Assembly: GCA_934654585.1 (NCBI GenBank)
Contig: CAKUGF010000001.1
Coordinates: 62,001-126,000, forward strand
DNA length: 64,000 bases
Source: an uncultured Collinsella sp.
GTDB taxonomy: Bacteria; Actinomycetota; Coriobacteriia; Coriobacteriales; Coriobacteriaceae
Direction: 5' to 3'
A program made the translations under genes and the position numbers. Below the pieces are notes generated by a model. That model saw only the letters and a program-made list of their open reading frames with translations. It searched no databases and was not told where the DNA came from. Of this stretch, positions 31,770 to 40,582 are shown in pieces (position 1 is the stretch's first letter; each line of letters opens with the position of its first letter).

Positions 31770-34325
31770 TTACCGGCCAAAGACCTCTTCGGCGATGCGC
31801 GCGCTCTCGGCGGCGTCCTTGGCGTAGTAGTCCGCGCCGATCTGCTTGGCGTATTCGGGGGTGAGCACGGCGCCGCCCACGATAATCTTGACGCCCGGAA
31901 CTTCGGCATGGAGCAGCTTGATGGTCTCCTCCATGGCGACGACCGTGGTGGTCATAAGCGCCGAGAGGCCGACGAGCTTTATGTCGCGCTCCTTGACGGT
32001 CTTGAGCACCTCCTGCGGATCGACATCGCGGCCCAGGTCAAAGACGGTGTAGCCGTAGTTGTCGAGCAGCATCTTGACGATGTTCTTACCGATATCGTGG
32101 ATGTCGCCCTTGACGGTGGCCACGCAGATCTTGCCCTTGTCGGCAATCTCGCCGGCGGGCATCAGACGCTTGATGGTATCGAAGCCCACGCGCGCTGCTT
32201 CTGCCGAGGCCATGAGCTGCGGCAAGAAGAATTTGCCCTGGTCAAAGAGGACACCGACCTCGTCGAGGGCGGGGATAAAGTGGTTATTGATGAGGTCCAT
32301 GGCGTCGTGGTCGGCCAGCAGACGCTCGGTTTCGGCCGCGATCTCGCCCTTGCGGCCCGAGACGACCATGTGGCGGATGGGGTCGTCGTCAGGGCTTGCG
32401 GTGGTGCCTGCGGCAGGCGCGGCATCGCTCGTTGCTGCCTGGGCGGCCGTTGGGTTCGCGGCGATCTTGTACGGGTCGGTCCAGCCGGCGTAGCGCTCGA
32501 TGTATCCGGTCGAGCCCTCGTCCTCAACGCTCAGCACGCGATAACTGTAGACGGTGTCCATAAAGCGCTTGGAACCGGGGTTCATGATGGGGGCGTCCAG
32601 GCCAGCGCCAAAGGCGGCGGCCAAAAAGACCGAGCCCAACAGCGGGCGGGCAGGCAGGCCAAAGCTGATGTTCGATACGCCGAGCGCGCACTTGACGCCC
32701 AGGCGCTCCTTGCACAACGACATGGCGCGCAGGATCTGCTCGGCCTGACGCTGGTTGGTCGAGGCAGTCATGACCAGGCAGTCGATGAGGATACGGTCCG
32801 GGCCGATGCCGTAGCGGGCGGCCTCGGCCACGATGCGCTCGGCAATGGCAAAGCGGGCCTCGGCGGTGTCGGGGATGCCGCCCTCGTCGAGCGTGAGGCC
32901 GACGACGTTGGTGCCGTAGTGGGCGACCAGTGGAAGGATCTCGTCCATGATCTGCTGCTTGCCGTTGACCGAGTTGATGATGGGCTTGCCGGCATAGCGG
33001 CGCACGGCGGCCTCGACGGCGGCGGGGTCGGTGGAGTCGATCTGTAGCGGCAGCAGCGTGGAGCCCTGGAGCTGCTCGGTCGCTTGCTGGATGACCTTGA
33101 CCTCGTCGATCTCGGGCAGGCCCACGTTGACGTCCAGGATGTCGGCGCCCTGCTCCTGCTGGCTGATGCCCTGGCTCACGACGTAATCCAGGTCGCCGTC
33201 GCGCAGGGCCTGCTGTAGGCGCTTTTTGCCGGTGGGGTTGATGCGCTCGCCGATGACGGCGATCTTGTGGCCGTCGCAGGGAAGGTCCACAACCGTTTGG
33301 GCGCTCGTGACTGACATGCTGGGCTTGCGGTGACGCGGGCTGGGCGTGTGGTTGTCGATAAGCGTGCGCAGCGCTGCCATGTGCGCCGGCGTGGTGCCGC
33401 AGCAGCCGCCCACGACGCTCACGCCGTCCTCGATCATGCCGGCGACGGCCTCGGCGTATTCGGGGGCCTGGATGTCAAAGACGGTGTTGCCGTCATCATC
33501 CACGCGGGGCAGTCCTGCGTTGGCCTGCACCATGACGGGCTTGTCGGTGACAGTGAGCATGCGCGCGGCGAGTCCTCGGAGCTCGGCCGGGCCCTGGCTG
33601 CAGTTGATGCCCAGGACGTCGGCGCCGATGGCGTCGAGCGTGATGGCGGCGACCTCGGGGCTCGTGCCCAGGAAGGTGCGGCCGTCTTCCTCAAAAGTCA
33701 TGGTGGCAAAGACGGGCAGGTCGGAGTTCTCGCGGCAGGCGAGGACGGCGGCCTTAATCTCGGCCAGGTCGGTCATGGTCTCGATAATAAAGAGGTCGAC
33801 GCCCGCAGCGACGCCGGCGCGTACCTCCTCGGCAAAGAGGTCATAAGCCTCGTCAAAGCTGAGGGTACCTAGGGGGCGCAGCAGGGCACCGATGGGGCCG
33901 ATGTCGCCGGCGACGTAGCGGGCGCCGGCCTCGCGGGCGCAGGTGACGGCCGCGGCAAAGACATCTGCCACGGTGGCGGCGCCGTCGAGTTTGTGGGCGT
34001 TCGCGCCAAAGGTATTGGCGGTGATCACATCGCAGCCGGCCTCGACGTACTGACGCTGGATATCGGTGATGACCTGGGGCTCCTCAAAGTTGAGGAGCTC
34101 GGGCAGGGCGCCGGCTTTCATGCCGGCCGCCTGCAGCATGGTGCCCATGCCGCCGTCAAACAGTAGGTGCCCCGTGCCCTCAATGGCGGCGCGCAGGCGA
34201 TCGTCCTTAATGCGCAGGTCGTCGATTGCGCGCGTCTTGTACGTGGCACCGTTGCAACGTGCAGTATTGACGGGCGCCGCCAGCGCGGTGCCGTCGGAAT
34301 CATGAGTGATAAGCGGAGTAAACAT
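31770..34325 (-). CDS. metH: Cobalamin-dependent methionine synthase, without activation domain
   Basis: An 851-residue enzyme that transfers a methyl group from methyl-tetrahydrofolate to homocysteine. Domains in order: homocysteine-binding barrel (FDGGMGTMLQ; zinc cysteines in INCSQGP near 241 and GGCCGTT near 307-308), pterin-binding barrel (VIGERINPTGKK), then the B12 cap and Rossmann domain with DIHDIGKN, whose His near 743 ligates cobalt. A linker rich in Ala/Pro precedes the B12 domain. The SAM-binding reactivation domain is absent and encoded separately just upstream. ATG 34325 follows AGGAG, 9 bases after the activation gene. Confidence 0.93.
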   Translation of the reverse strand: MFTPLITHDSDGTALAAPVNTARCNGATYKTRAIDDLRIKDDRLRAAIEGTGHLLFDGGMGTMLQAAGMKAGALPELLNFEEPQVITDIQRQYVEAGCDVITANTFGANAHKLDGAATVADVFAAAVTCAREAGARYVAGDIGPIGALLRPLGTLSFDEAYDLFAEEVRAGVAAGVDLFIIETMTDLAEIKAAVLACRENSDLPVFATMTFEEDGRTFLGTSPEVAAITLDAIGADVLGINCSQGPAELRGLAARMLTVTDKPVMVQANAGLPRVDDDGNTVFDIQAPEYAEAVAGMIEDGVSVVGGCCGTTPAHMAALRTLIDNHTPSPRHRKPSMSVTSAQTVVDLPCDGHKIAVIGERINPTGKKRLQQALRDGDLDYVVSQGISQQEQGADILDVNVGLPEIDEVKVIQQATEQLQGSTLLPLQIDSTDPAAVEAAVRRYAGKPIINSVNGKQQIMDEILPLVAHYGTNVVGLTLDEGGIPDTAEARFAIAERIVAEAARYGIGPDRILIDCLVMTASTNQRQAEQILRAMSLCKERLGVKCALGVSNISFGLPARPLLGSVFLAAAFGAGLDAPIMNPGSKRFMDTVYSYRVLSVEDEGSTGYIERYAGWTDPYKIAANPTAAQAATSDAAPAAGTTASPDDDPIRHMVVSGRKGEIAAETERLLADHDAMDLINNHFIPALDEVGVLFDQGKFFLPQLMASAEAARVGFDTIKRLMPAGEIADKGKICVATVKGDIHDIGKNIVKMLLDNYGYTVFDLGRDVDPQEVLKTVKERDIKLVGLSALMTTTVVAMEETIKLLHAEVPGVKIIVGGAVLTPEYAKQIGADYYAKDAAESARIAEEVFGR

Positions 34326-34334
34326 CGAGGGCTC

Positions 34335-35123
34335 CTAATGGCTGGAATAGCAGGTGGTGTGGGCGGCGCGGAAGCGGCAGTGCTCGCGCATGCGGCAGAT
34401 GTTGCAGGTGGGGCGGGTCTGGGCGTCGTGGACCTCGCCGTCGAACAGGCCGATCACCGCGGTCACGCTTTTGGTGGGCATAAGCAGGCTGGTGGGCGTG
34501 ACGGTGAGTCCAATGAGCCGCGTGGCGTTGAGCGCATTCACGATCGAGCGCTGGGCCGAGAGCGGGCAGTCGCCGTAGCCGGGGCTAAAGCGCCAGTTGC
34601 CGGCGAGCCCGTGTGCGGCAGCGTCCACCTTGACCTGCTGGTCCATCTGCTCAACGGCGGCCTCAACATATGCCGAGCACGCGGCGTCGAGCACAGCGCC
34701 CTCCAGGGGCTGCTGGGCTCCGGTGGTTCGCAGGCGGCGCTCGGCGGCCATCCCGAGGGTGCAGACCATGAGCGCCGCCAGGCGGGCGTCCTTAAGATGA
34801 CGATAGATATCGCGACCCCGCAGCTCAACATTGGTGCCAACTAGGCAAATGCAAGGCTCGCCCTGCTCGTCGATGCCCGTGGCATCGACGGCAAAGACGC
34901 GGCGCACGCCACGGGGCTCAATGTCGAGCTCCAGCCGCTCGACCACAAGCTCAATACGTCGTGACAGCTCGGGCTCAATCTGCTGGCCGCCGTAGCCCAG
35001 ATACCGAAGCATCTCGGCGCGGTCGACGCGGGGGTGGTGGGCAGCATCGACACGGTAAAGCGCCGGCGACGCAAGGTCGGCCGGCACTTCGACAGCGGTT
35101 GTATCGATGTGCGGTTTTTCCAT
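34335..35123 (-). CDS. Methionine synthase activation-domain protein
   Basis: A 262-residue stand-alone equivalent of the SAM-binding C-terminal domain of MetH. It contains RFSPGYGDCPLSAQ, the SAM-binding signature of the activation domain. The C-terminus has an unusual Cys-rich end (CNICRMREHC, then TTCY), which could hold a metal or iron-sulfur centre; such tails are known in split activation proteins of anaerobes, as I recall. It starts at ATG 35123, overlapping the metF stop by one base, and precedes metH. It should reactivate the oxidised cob(II)alamin form of the enzyme. Confidence 0.85.
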   Translation of the reverse strand: MEKPHIDTTAVEVPADLASPALYRVDAAHHPRVDRAEMLRYLGYGGQQIEPELSRRIELVVERLELDIEPRGVRRVFAVDATGIDEQGEPCICLVGTNVELRGRDIYRHLKDARLAALMVCTLGMAAERRLRTTGAQQPLEGAVLDAACSAYVEAAVEQMDQQVKVDAAAHGLAGNWRFSPGYGDCPLSAQRSIVNALNATRLIGLTVTPTSLLMPTKSVTAVIGLFDGEVHDAQTRPTCNICRMREHCRFRAAHTTCYSSH

Positions 35124-35995
35124 TACCCCAGGCGCTCCATAATGGTCGCGGCGATTGCAGGACGGTTCATAGTGTACAGGTGCAGACCGTCGGCACCGTG
35201 CTCCTTGAGGTCGCAAAGCTGGCGGGCGGCATAATCCACACCGGCAGCCTGCAGACTCTCGGGGTCGTTCTCGTACTTGGCGAGGATCTTGATGACGGGG
35301 GAGGGCAGCGATGCGCCGCACATAAAGACCATGCGGCTGATCTGCGACTTTCCCATAAACGGCATGATGCCCGCGGTGACGGGCACAGTGATGCCTGCCT
35401 TGTCGGCGAGCTCGCGGAAGCGGTAGAAGCACTCGTTATCAAAGAAGAGCTGCGTCACAAAGAAGCTCGCGCCGGCGTCTTGCTTTTGCTTGAGGTATTC
35501 GACCGAGAGGTTCAGATTCTCGCAGGCGATGTGGCCCTCGGGGTAGGCTGCGGCGCCCACGCAAAAGCCGGCGTCGACGAGCTCGGGGATGAGGTCGCGA
35601 GCATAGGCGTAGTCAGAGGCGGGCTTGTCGTCCTCGGTCGCGCCGGCGGGAAGGTCGCCGCGCAGGGCCAGCACGTTTTCCACGCCGGCCGAGCGGTACT
35701 CGTCGATCTTGGCGGCGATATCGGCATGCGTGCGGCCCACGCAGGTGAGGTGCGCCACCGAGGGCGTATCGAATTCGCTCGAAATCATATGCGCGATGGG
35801 TGCGGTGGTGGCACCGTTGCCCGAGCCACCAGCAGAGCAAGTGACCGAGACAAAGCTCGGCGAAAGCCTGCACAGGTTGCCCGCCACCTCGCGAGCCGTA
35901 TCGAGGGTAAGCTCGCCCTTGGGCGGGAACATCTCAAACGAAACGGGCGTGGTGCCCTGGGATGCTGCCTGCTTAAAAACCTCGTCGACGCGCAT
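35123..35995 (-). CDS. metF: Methylenetetrahydrofolate reductase
   Basis: A 290-residue flavoprotein producing methyl-THF for MetH. FEMFPPKGE carries the catalytic Glu of the family; VSVTCSAGGSG, HLTCVGRT, LALRGD and FFVTQLFFD are typical. ATG 35995 follows AAAGGAGC; the frame is open to 36058. It is the first gene of the metF - activation protein - metH operon on the minus strand. No S-box or cobalamin riboswitch is seen upstream; the leader contains the long inverted repeat at 36141-36198. Confidence 0.93.
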   Translation of the reverse strand: MRVDEVFKQAASQGTTPVSFEMFPPKGELTLDTAREVAGNLCRLSPSFVSVTCSAGGSGNGATTAPIAHMISSEFDTPSVAHLTCVGRTHADIAAKIDEYRSAGVENVLALRGDLPAGATEDDKPASDYAYARDLIPELVDAGFCVGAAAYPEGHIACENLNLSVEYLKQKQDAGASFFVTQLFFDNECFYRFRELADKAGITVPVTAGIMPFMGKSQISRMVFMCGASLPSPVIKILAKYENDPESLQAAGVDYAARQLCDLKEHGADGLHLYTMNRPAIAATIMERLG

Positions 35996-36140
35996 ATCGT
36001 GCTCCTTTAGATATTTAGTGCGATGTGTTGTAAGGATTCTACAGCACCACTGTGCCACGGTGGAGTTTTACTCGCTATTTAGGGATACCAATCAAAGATG
36101 CCTTGCTATCGGCTTTCCCTATAGCAGAGCGGTCAACGGA

Positions 36141-36198
36141 GGACGGGGCTATATTGACTGGTATCTGATGTGAAATACCAGTCTTTATAGCCCCGTCC
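36141..36198. repeat. Inverted repeat of the CCCCGTCCC family
   Basis: Arms 36141-36164 and 36175-36198 match at 22 of 24 positions. The right end continues into CCCAAATTAACTACC. The string AGCCCCGTCCCAAATT followed by (A/G)ACTAC also occurs at 19925-19946 behind tmRNA, so this is a dispersed repeat. Confidence 0.65.
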
Positions 36199-36418
36199 CA
36201 AATTAACTACCCTAAAATCATGCGGGGAGGTCTGCAATTTATACAGTTCGTTGGCTGTTAAGGGTGGCAATAATCCTGCGATGCGGTAACCTCATTGATT
36301 GGTTTCGTGACCGCAACATAACGGTAATGTTGCGGAAACACGACGAGCCTAATCTATGACTCGTTCGTTAGTAATCAACACCGCATCTCACGCGGTGCCG
36401 ATACGAAGGGAGTTCCGT
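36199..36418 (+). promoter_or_regulatory. Upstream region of glnN
   Basis: No gene is seen in these 220 bases, which are A/T-rich. A hairpin CCGCAACAT (36311-36319) / ATGTTGCGG (36327-36335) lies about 85 bases before the start codon. GGTAACCTCATTGATTGGTTTC just before it has the look of an inverted half-site pair and could bind a nitrogen regulator. The ribosome site is AAGGGAG. Confidence 0.4.
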
Positions 36419-38506
36419 ATGGCCGATCTTACTGACCGCTTCGGGACCATGGTGTTCTCTGAGGAAGTCATGAAGGACTACCTCCCCAAGGACATTTGGA
36501 AGCGCCTTGCTGCAACCCTCGAGGACGGTGAGCCGCTCGACCTGGATGTGGCCAACGCCGTTGCCCACGCCATGAAGGTCTGGGCCATCTCCAAGGGCGC
36601 GACGCACTACGCGCACTGGTTCCAGCCGCTTTCGGGCATTACTTCCGAGAAGCACGACAGCTTCCTCGAGCCCAACCACGACGGCACCGCCATTACCAAG
36701 TTTACGGGCAAGAACCTCATCCAGGGCGAGCCCGATGCCTCCAGCTTCCCCAACGGCGGTCTGCGTGCCACCTTCGAGGCCCGTGGCTACACCGCTTGGG
36801 ATCCCACCAGCCCCGCTTTTATCAAGGACGATGTCCTGTGCATCCCCACGGCTTTCTGCTCCTACACGGGCGAGGCCCTGGACAAGAAGACCCCGCTGCT
36901 GCGCTCCATGACCGCGCTCTCGCGTGAGTCCAAGCGCGTTTTGGCGCTGTTTGGCAAGGCCCCCAAAAAGGTCGTTCCTTCCGTGGGCGACGAGCAGGAG
37001 TACTTCCTGATCAAGAAGGACGCTTACCGCAAGCGCAAGGACCTGGTCATCACCGGCCGCACCCTCTTTGGTGCTGCTCCCTGCAAGGGTCAGGAGCTCG
37101 AGGAGCACTACTTTGGCGCTATCCGCCCCACCGTCTCGGCCTATATGAAGGATCTGGACGATGAACTGTGGGCGCTTGGCATTCCTGCCAAGACCAAGCA
37201 CAACGAGGTCGCTCCTTGCCAGCATGAGCTCGCACCGGTCTATGGCGAGGTCAACGAGGCCATCGACCAGAATCTGGTCATGATGGAGAAGATGAAGCTC
37301 ATTGCCTCCCGCCACGACTTGGTCTGCCTGCTGCACGAGAAGCCCTTCGAGGGCATCAACGGTTCGGGCAAGCACAACAACTGGTCGCTTGGCACCGAGT
37401 CCGAGAATCTGCTCGATCCGGGCGACACCCCGCTCGACAACCTGCAGTTCATCGTCTTCCTCACCGCGGTGATCGAGGCCGTCGATAACTATCAGGAGCT
37501 CCTGCGTGCCTCCGTTGCCTCGGCCGGCAACGATCATCGTCTGGGCGCCAATGAGGCTCCTCCGGCGATTATGTCCATCTTCCTGGGCGACCAGCTTACC
37601 GAGGTCGTCGAGAAGATCATCGATGGCAAGGCTTCCGTCCATGCCACGCGCGGCGTGCTCGACCTGGGCGCCGATACCCTGCCCAAGCTGATGCAGGACA
37701 ACACCGACCGCAACCGCACCTCCCCGTTTGCCTTCACCGGCAACAAGTTCGAGTTCCGTGCCTGCGGCTCCGAGCAGAACGTCTCCGACTCCAACCTGGT
37801 GCTCGATGCCGCCGTGGCCAAGTCGCTCAAGTCCTTCGCCGATGCCCTTGAGGGTACGCCCGAGGATGATTTCCAGGACGCCGCGCTCGAGTACTGCAAG
37901 AAGGTCCTGACCGACCACCAGCGCATCCTCTTCTCCGGTGACGGTTACTCCGATGAGTGGCCCGTCGAGGCCGAGAAGCGCGGCCTTGCCAACAACAAGA
38001 CCACGGCCGACGCCCTGCCCGCCTTTGTTTCCGATAAGGCTATCGCGCTCTTTGAGGAGACGGGCGTCCTGACCAAGGCCGAGGCCCAGTGCCGTTACGA
38101 CTGCAAGCTCGAGAAGTACAACAAGCTCATGAACATCGAGGCTACCACGATGGTTCGCGAGGCACGTCGTACCTATCGCCCGGTCATTACCGCCTACGCC
38201 ACCAAGGTCGCTAAGGGCCTGGAGACTATTCGTGCCGCCGGTGCTGAGGCTGCCATGCAGTGCGAGCAGAACACGCTCAACAAGCTCTGCAACGGTATCA
38301 CCGCCATCAACGACTCCATCAAGGCGCTCGACGCCGTGCATCAGAAGGCCGAAGCCCTCGATGGCCAGGAGCAGGCCAACGTGTATGCACACGAGGTCGT
38401 TCCCGCTATGGATACGCTGCGTGCCGCCGTGGACGCAATGGAGGAGATCGTGGCCGCCGACTACTGGCCGGTTCCGACCTACGACGACATCCTGTTCTAC
38501 GTGTAG
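36419..38506 (+). CDS. glnN: Glutamine synthetase type III
   Basis: A 695-residue enzyme that makes glutamine from glutamate and ammonia. The length and the motifs [40 protein letters not shown] and [11 protein letters not shown] identify the large type III (GlnN) group. ATG 36419 (MADLTDRFG) follows AAGGGAG; the open frame starts at 36356. Type III enzymes are not controlled by adenylylation. The gene stands alone with its own terminator and is the only glutamine synthetase here. Confidence 0.95.
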   Translation: MADLTDRFGTMVFSEEVMKDYLPKDIWKRLAATLEDGEPLDLDVANAVAHAMKVWAISKGATHYAHWFQPLSGITSEKHDSFLEPNHDGTAITKFTGKNLIQGEPDASSFPNGGLRATFEARGYTAWDPTSPAFIKDDVLCIPTAFCSYTGEALDKKTPLLRSMTALSRESKRVLALFGKAPKKVVPSVGDEQEYFLIKKDAYRKRKDLVITGRTLFGAAPCKGQELEEHYFGAIRPTVSAYMKDLDDELWALGIPAKTKHNEVAPCQHELAPVYGEVNEAIDQNLVMMEKMKLIASRHDLVCLLHEKPFEGINGSGKHNNWSLGTESENLLDPGDTPLDNLQFIVFLTAVIEAVDNYQELLRASVASAGNDHRLGANEAPPAIMSIFLGDQLTEVVEKIIDGKASVHATRGVLDLGADTLPKLMQDNTDRNRTSPFAFTGNKFEFRACGSEQNVSDSNLVLDAAVAKSLKSFADALEGTPEDDFQDAALEYCKKVLTDHQRILFSGDGYSDEWPVEAEKRGLANNKTTADALPAFVSDKAIALFEETGVLTKAEAQCRYDCKLEKYNKLMNIEATTMVREARRTYRPVITAYATKVAKGLETIRAAGAEAAMQCEQNTLNKLCNGITAINDSIKALDAVHQKAEALDGQEQANVYAHEVVPAMDTLRAAVDAMEEIVAADYWPVPTYDDILFYV

Positions 38507-38537
38507 AACGTAACCGATATATCGTCATGGTATTGAG

Positions 38538-38569
38538 CCGGGGTCCGCATCGCGCGGGCCCCGGTTTTT
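38538..38569 (+). terminator. Intrinsic terminator of glnN
   Basis: CCGGGGTCCGC (38538-38548) pairs with GCGGGCCCCGG (38554-38564), with one wobble, followed by TTTTT. Confidence 0.9.
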
Positions 38570-38644
38570 GTTTGCGAAGGATGCTTTGGAGTCTGTTTTG
38601 TCTCCGATTCGCCTTGGTCATAAAGGGTCGCGGGCAAAAAACGT

Positions 38645-38834
38645 CAAATATGAGTACTGTCACAAGACCTGTAGCATTATATTTTTGCAAAATATGTAGT
38701 GTTACGCAACATATGTCCAAGTACTTAGCTGATAAACGCCTGCAGTTCTACCGCTGCAGGACGTTTTGACGTCTAAATCACCTTCTGAAGGCGTGAAATC
38801 GCTGTTACCAAAATGGTAACAGTACTCATATTTG
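38645..38834. repeat. 190-bp element with perfect 16-bp terminal inverted repeats
   Basis: CAAATATGAGTACTGT at 38645-38660 has its exact complement at 38819-38834. The interior is A/T-rich and holds hairpins CCTGCAG/CTGCAGG (about 38740-38762) and GTTACCA/TGGTAAC (38804-38820). On both strands the repeat opens a short frame beginning MSTVT; the plus-strand frame (38653-38772) gives 39 residues with a CKIC motif. Neither frame has a clear ribosome site. It looks like a miniature mobile element beside which the IS3-type element landed. Confidence 0.55.
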
Positions 38835-38841
38835 CCATTTG

Positions 38842-40136
38842 GGGGTGCGGACAGAAAGTTGGACCGCGAGGCGGTCCGGACTGGAGGTTCGCATGTACAG
38901 CAGGGAGAAGGTCGAGCTCTTCCTCCTGGCGACGGAGGACGGCATGGGGCCGACCGCCGCCGCGGAGTTCGCGGGGGTCTCGGTGGGCGCGGCCAAGAAG
39001 TGGGCCACGGGGCACCTCCCGCACAGCTATACCGGCGCGCGCTGTAGAATCGGGGCGAGGAAACCGCGCCGGAAGGAGGCCAGCTTGGGCCAGGACAAGT
39101 CGATCTACACCCCGCCCGCCACCGGCCCGCTCGCCGGGCTCAGCGAGGACCAGATAGAGAACCTTCTGCTCAGGGCGGTGTTGGCCGACCTAAAAGCGGA
39201 AGGGTGGGACCCGGCTTCGATCTCGAACAGGAGCAAGTGCGAGCTCGGCGAGAGATTGAGGCGGGCGACCGCCCTGCCCCTCCGCTCGATCACAGGTTTC
39301 TTGAGGATATCGAAGAGCTCCTATGAGTACTGGAGGCCCCGCGTCGCCGAGCCGCGCGACCGCGACGCCGACATACGCGCCCACGTGGTGCGCATCTTCG
39401 GCGAGGGGTCCGGCTGCTGGGGCTACCGCACCGTCTGGGCGCGCCTCCGCCGCGAGGGCGTCGAGGCGAGCGAGAAGCGCGTGCGCCGCGTGATGCGCGA
39501 GGAGGGCCTCGAGGTCGTCTACAACAAGAGGCGCGCCCGGGGCTACAGCTCCTACGCCGGCGAGGTCTCCAAGGCGCCGGAGAACCTCGTGAACAGGAAT
39601 TTCCGCGCCGACGAGCCCAACCGGCTGTGGCTCACCGACATCACCGAGTTCAGGCTCCCGGGCGGCCGGAAGGTCTACCTGAGCCCGATCGTCGACTGCT
39701 TCGACGGGATGCCCGTCGCCTGGTCGGTCGGGCTGCACCCCGACAAGCGCCTCGCGAACTCGAGCCTGCTCAAGGCCCTCGCGGCCAGGCCGGCCGGCGC
39801 CCGCACGACGATCCACTCGGACCGCGGCGGCCACTACCGCTGGCCGGAGTGGATCGGGATCTGCCGGGAGAACGGCCTGGTCAGGAGCATGTCCGCCAAG
39901 GGCTGCAGCCCCGACAACTCGGCCTGCGAGGGCTTCTTCGGGCGGCTCAAGAACGAGTTCTTCCACTACAGGGACTGGGAGGGCGTGACGCCCGAGGAGT
40001 TCATGGCCAGGCTCGAGGCCTATCTCGTGTACTATCGTGAGGAGCGGATAAAGAAGTCCCTCGGGTGGCTGAGCCCGATGGAGTACCGCAGGAAGCTTGG
40101 ATACGCCTAGGCGGTCCAGGAAATCGTCCGCACCCC
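38842..40136 (+). mobile_element. IS3-family insertion sequence
   Basis: About 1.3 kb, with ends GGGGTGCGGAC (38842-38852) and its complement GTCCGCACCCC (40126-40136); the similarity continues inward (TTGGACCG at the left, CGGTCCAGG at the right). If the ends are taken as TG...CA, the element is 38846-40132. No convincing target duplication is seen. It carries one transposase gene. The left flank is the 190-bp element and the right flank a tRNA-like T-arm. Confidence 0.85.
38893..40110 (+). CDS. IS3-family transposase (single uninterrupted frame)
   Basis: A 405-residue DDE transposase. An N-terminal helix-turn-helix (GPTAAAEFAGVSVGAAKKW) binds the ends; the central HTH_21 region reads YRTVWARLRREGV; the rve catalytic core has Asp in WLTDITEF, Asp in IHSDRGGHY and Glu in SACEGFFGRLKNE. 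The usual IS3 layout has two overlapping frames joined by frameshifting; here both parts are in one frame. ATG 38893 follows GGAGG; the frame is open to 38839, before the IS end. It appears intact and may be active. Confidence 0.9.
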   Translation: MYSREKVELFLLATEDGMGPTAAAEFAGVSVGAAKKWATGHLPHSYTGARCRIGARKPRRKEASLGQDKSIYTPPATGPLAGLSEDQIENLLLRAVLADLKAEGWDPASISNRSKCELGERLRRATALPLRSITGFLRISKSSYEYWRPRVAEPRDRDADIRAHVVRIFGEGSGCWGYRTVWARLRREGVEASEKRVRRVMREEGLEVVYNKRRARGYSSYAGEVSKAPENLVNRNFRADEPNRLWLTDITEFRLPGGRKVYLSPIVDCFDGMPVAWSVGLHPDKRLANSSLLKALAARPAGARTTIHSDRGGHYRWPEWIGICRENGLVRSMSAKGCSPDNSACEGFFGRLKNEFFHYRDWEGVTPEEFMARLEAYLVYYREERIKKSLGWLSPMEYRRKLGYA

Positions 40137-40163
40137 TGCCGGGTTCGAATCCCGGCATATGGA
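40137..40163 (+). pseudogene. tRNA-like 3' fragment abutting the IS
   Basis: CCGGG-TTCGAAT-CCCGG (40139-40155) is a canonical tRNA T-arm, followed by CATATGG and A, which would be an acceptor strand and discriminator. No matching 5' half (CCATATG...) lies on the other side of the IS. So this is a truncated tRNA gene or a look-alike. A terminator follows at 40169. Confidence 0.4.
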
Positions 40164-40168
40164 TAGCA

Positions 40169-40201
40169 AAAAGCCCGTCACCGCTTGGGTAACGGGCTTT
40201 T
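40169..40201. terminator. Bidirectional terminator
   Basis: AAAAGCCCGT (40169-40178) pairs with ACGGGCTTTT (40192-40201). T tracts are present in both directions, so it serves tRNA-Glu on the minus strand and anything reading rightward out of the IS. Confidence 0.85.
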
Positions 40202-40210
40202 CATTTCGAA

Positions 40211-40287
40211 TGGTGCCCCCAACGGGATTCGAACCCGTGATATCCACCTTGAAAGGGTGGCGTCCTTGGCCGCTAGACGATGGGGAC
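40211..40287 (-). tRNA. tRNA-Glu (anticodon TTC)
   Basis: On the minus strand the sequence starts GTCCCCATCGTCTAGC and ends GGGGGC-A-CCA, with the T-arm ACGGGTTCGAATCCCGT. The anticodon loop CTTTCAA sits in the stem CCACC/GGTGG and gives TTC. CCA is encoded. The first acceptor pairs include one G-T wobble. The charged tRNA is also a substrate relative of the GatCAB pathway. Confidence 0.95.
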
Positions 40288-40388
40288 AGCGGGAAAGAGT
40301 ATAGCAGACTTTTTTGTCGGCGCGTATATCGTTGGCAAACTGGAAAACCACCACACAGGAGTGGATCGTCTATCCCGATCATCAAACA

Positions 40389-40443
40389 TCTCAATCTGTA
40401 ACATCTGGACGTGTATATCAGCTCTATCTGTTACAGATTGAGA
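40389..40443. repeat. 55-bp palindromic unit, copy 1
   Basis: TCTCAATCTGTAACA (40389-40403) and its exact complement (40429-40443) flank 25 bases. A second unit of identical length follows at 40470-40524 with one base of the arm changed on both sides. Confidence 0.8.
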
Positions 40444-40469
40444 CAGAAGGTGTAGGCCTGGTCGAATAA

Positions 40470-40524
40470 TCTCGATCTGTAACAATACGACGGCTTTTGG
40501 CGGTCTAGATGTTACAGATCGAGA
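40470..40524. repeat. 55-bp palindromic unit, copy 2
   Basis: TCTCGATCTGTAACA (40470-40484) and its exact complement (40510-40524) flank 25 bases. Compared with copy 1, the A of the left arm is G and the matching T of the right arm is C, so pairing is preserved. The inner 25 bases differ. The period between copies is 81 bases. Confidence 0.8.
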
Positions 40525-40545
40525 CAAACTAGCGGGGTGGGTCAA

Positions 40546-40582
40546 AACCACCACAAAGGTGCCTGTCCCCTTTGTGGTGGTT
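40546..40582. repeat. GGGACAG-core palindrome, copy 4
   Basis: Perfect 14-bp arms 40546-40559 and 40569-40582 flank TGCCTGTCC. It overlaps the stop codon of the minus-strand murT-gatD gene. Its sequence is nearly that of copy 1 at 4635-4669 in inverted orientation. Confidence 0.85.

Noticed and set aside
30132..33047. 971-residue open frame on the plus strand opposite the DUF711 and metH genes
   Set aside because: Low-complexity Gly/His/Asp-rich translation typical of the antisense of GC-rich genes; it also crosses element B and a gene boundary.
36058..36198. Possible SAM or cobalamin riboswitch before metF
   Set aside because: The palindrome lacks the conserved S-box and B12-box sequences and belongs to a dispersed repeat family.
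40389..40524. Short repeats considered as a CRISPR array
   Set aside because: Only two units, each palindromic over its full length with unrelated loops, and no cas genes in the window.
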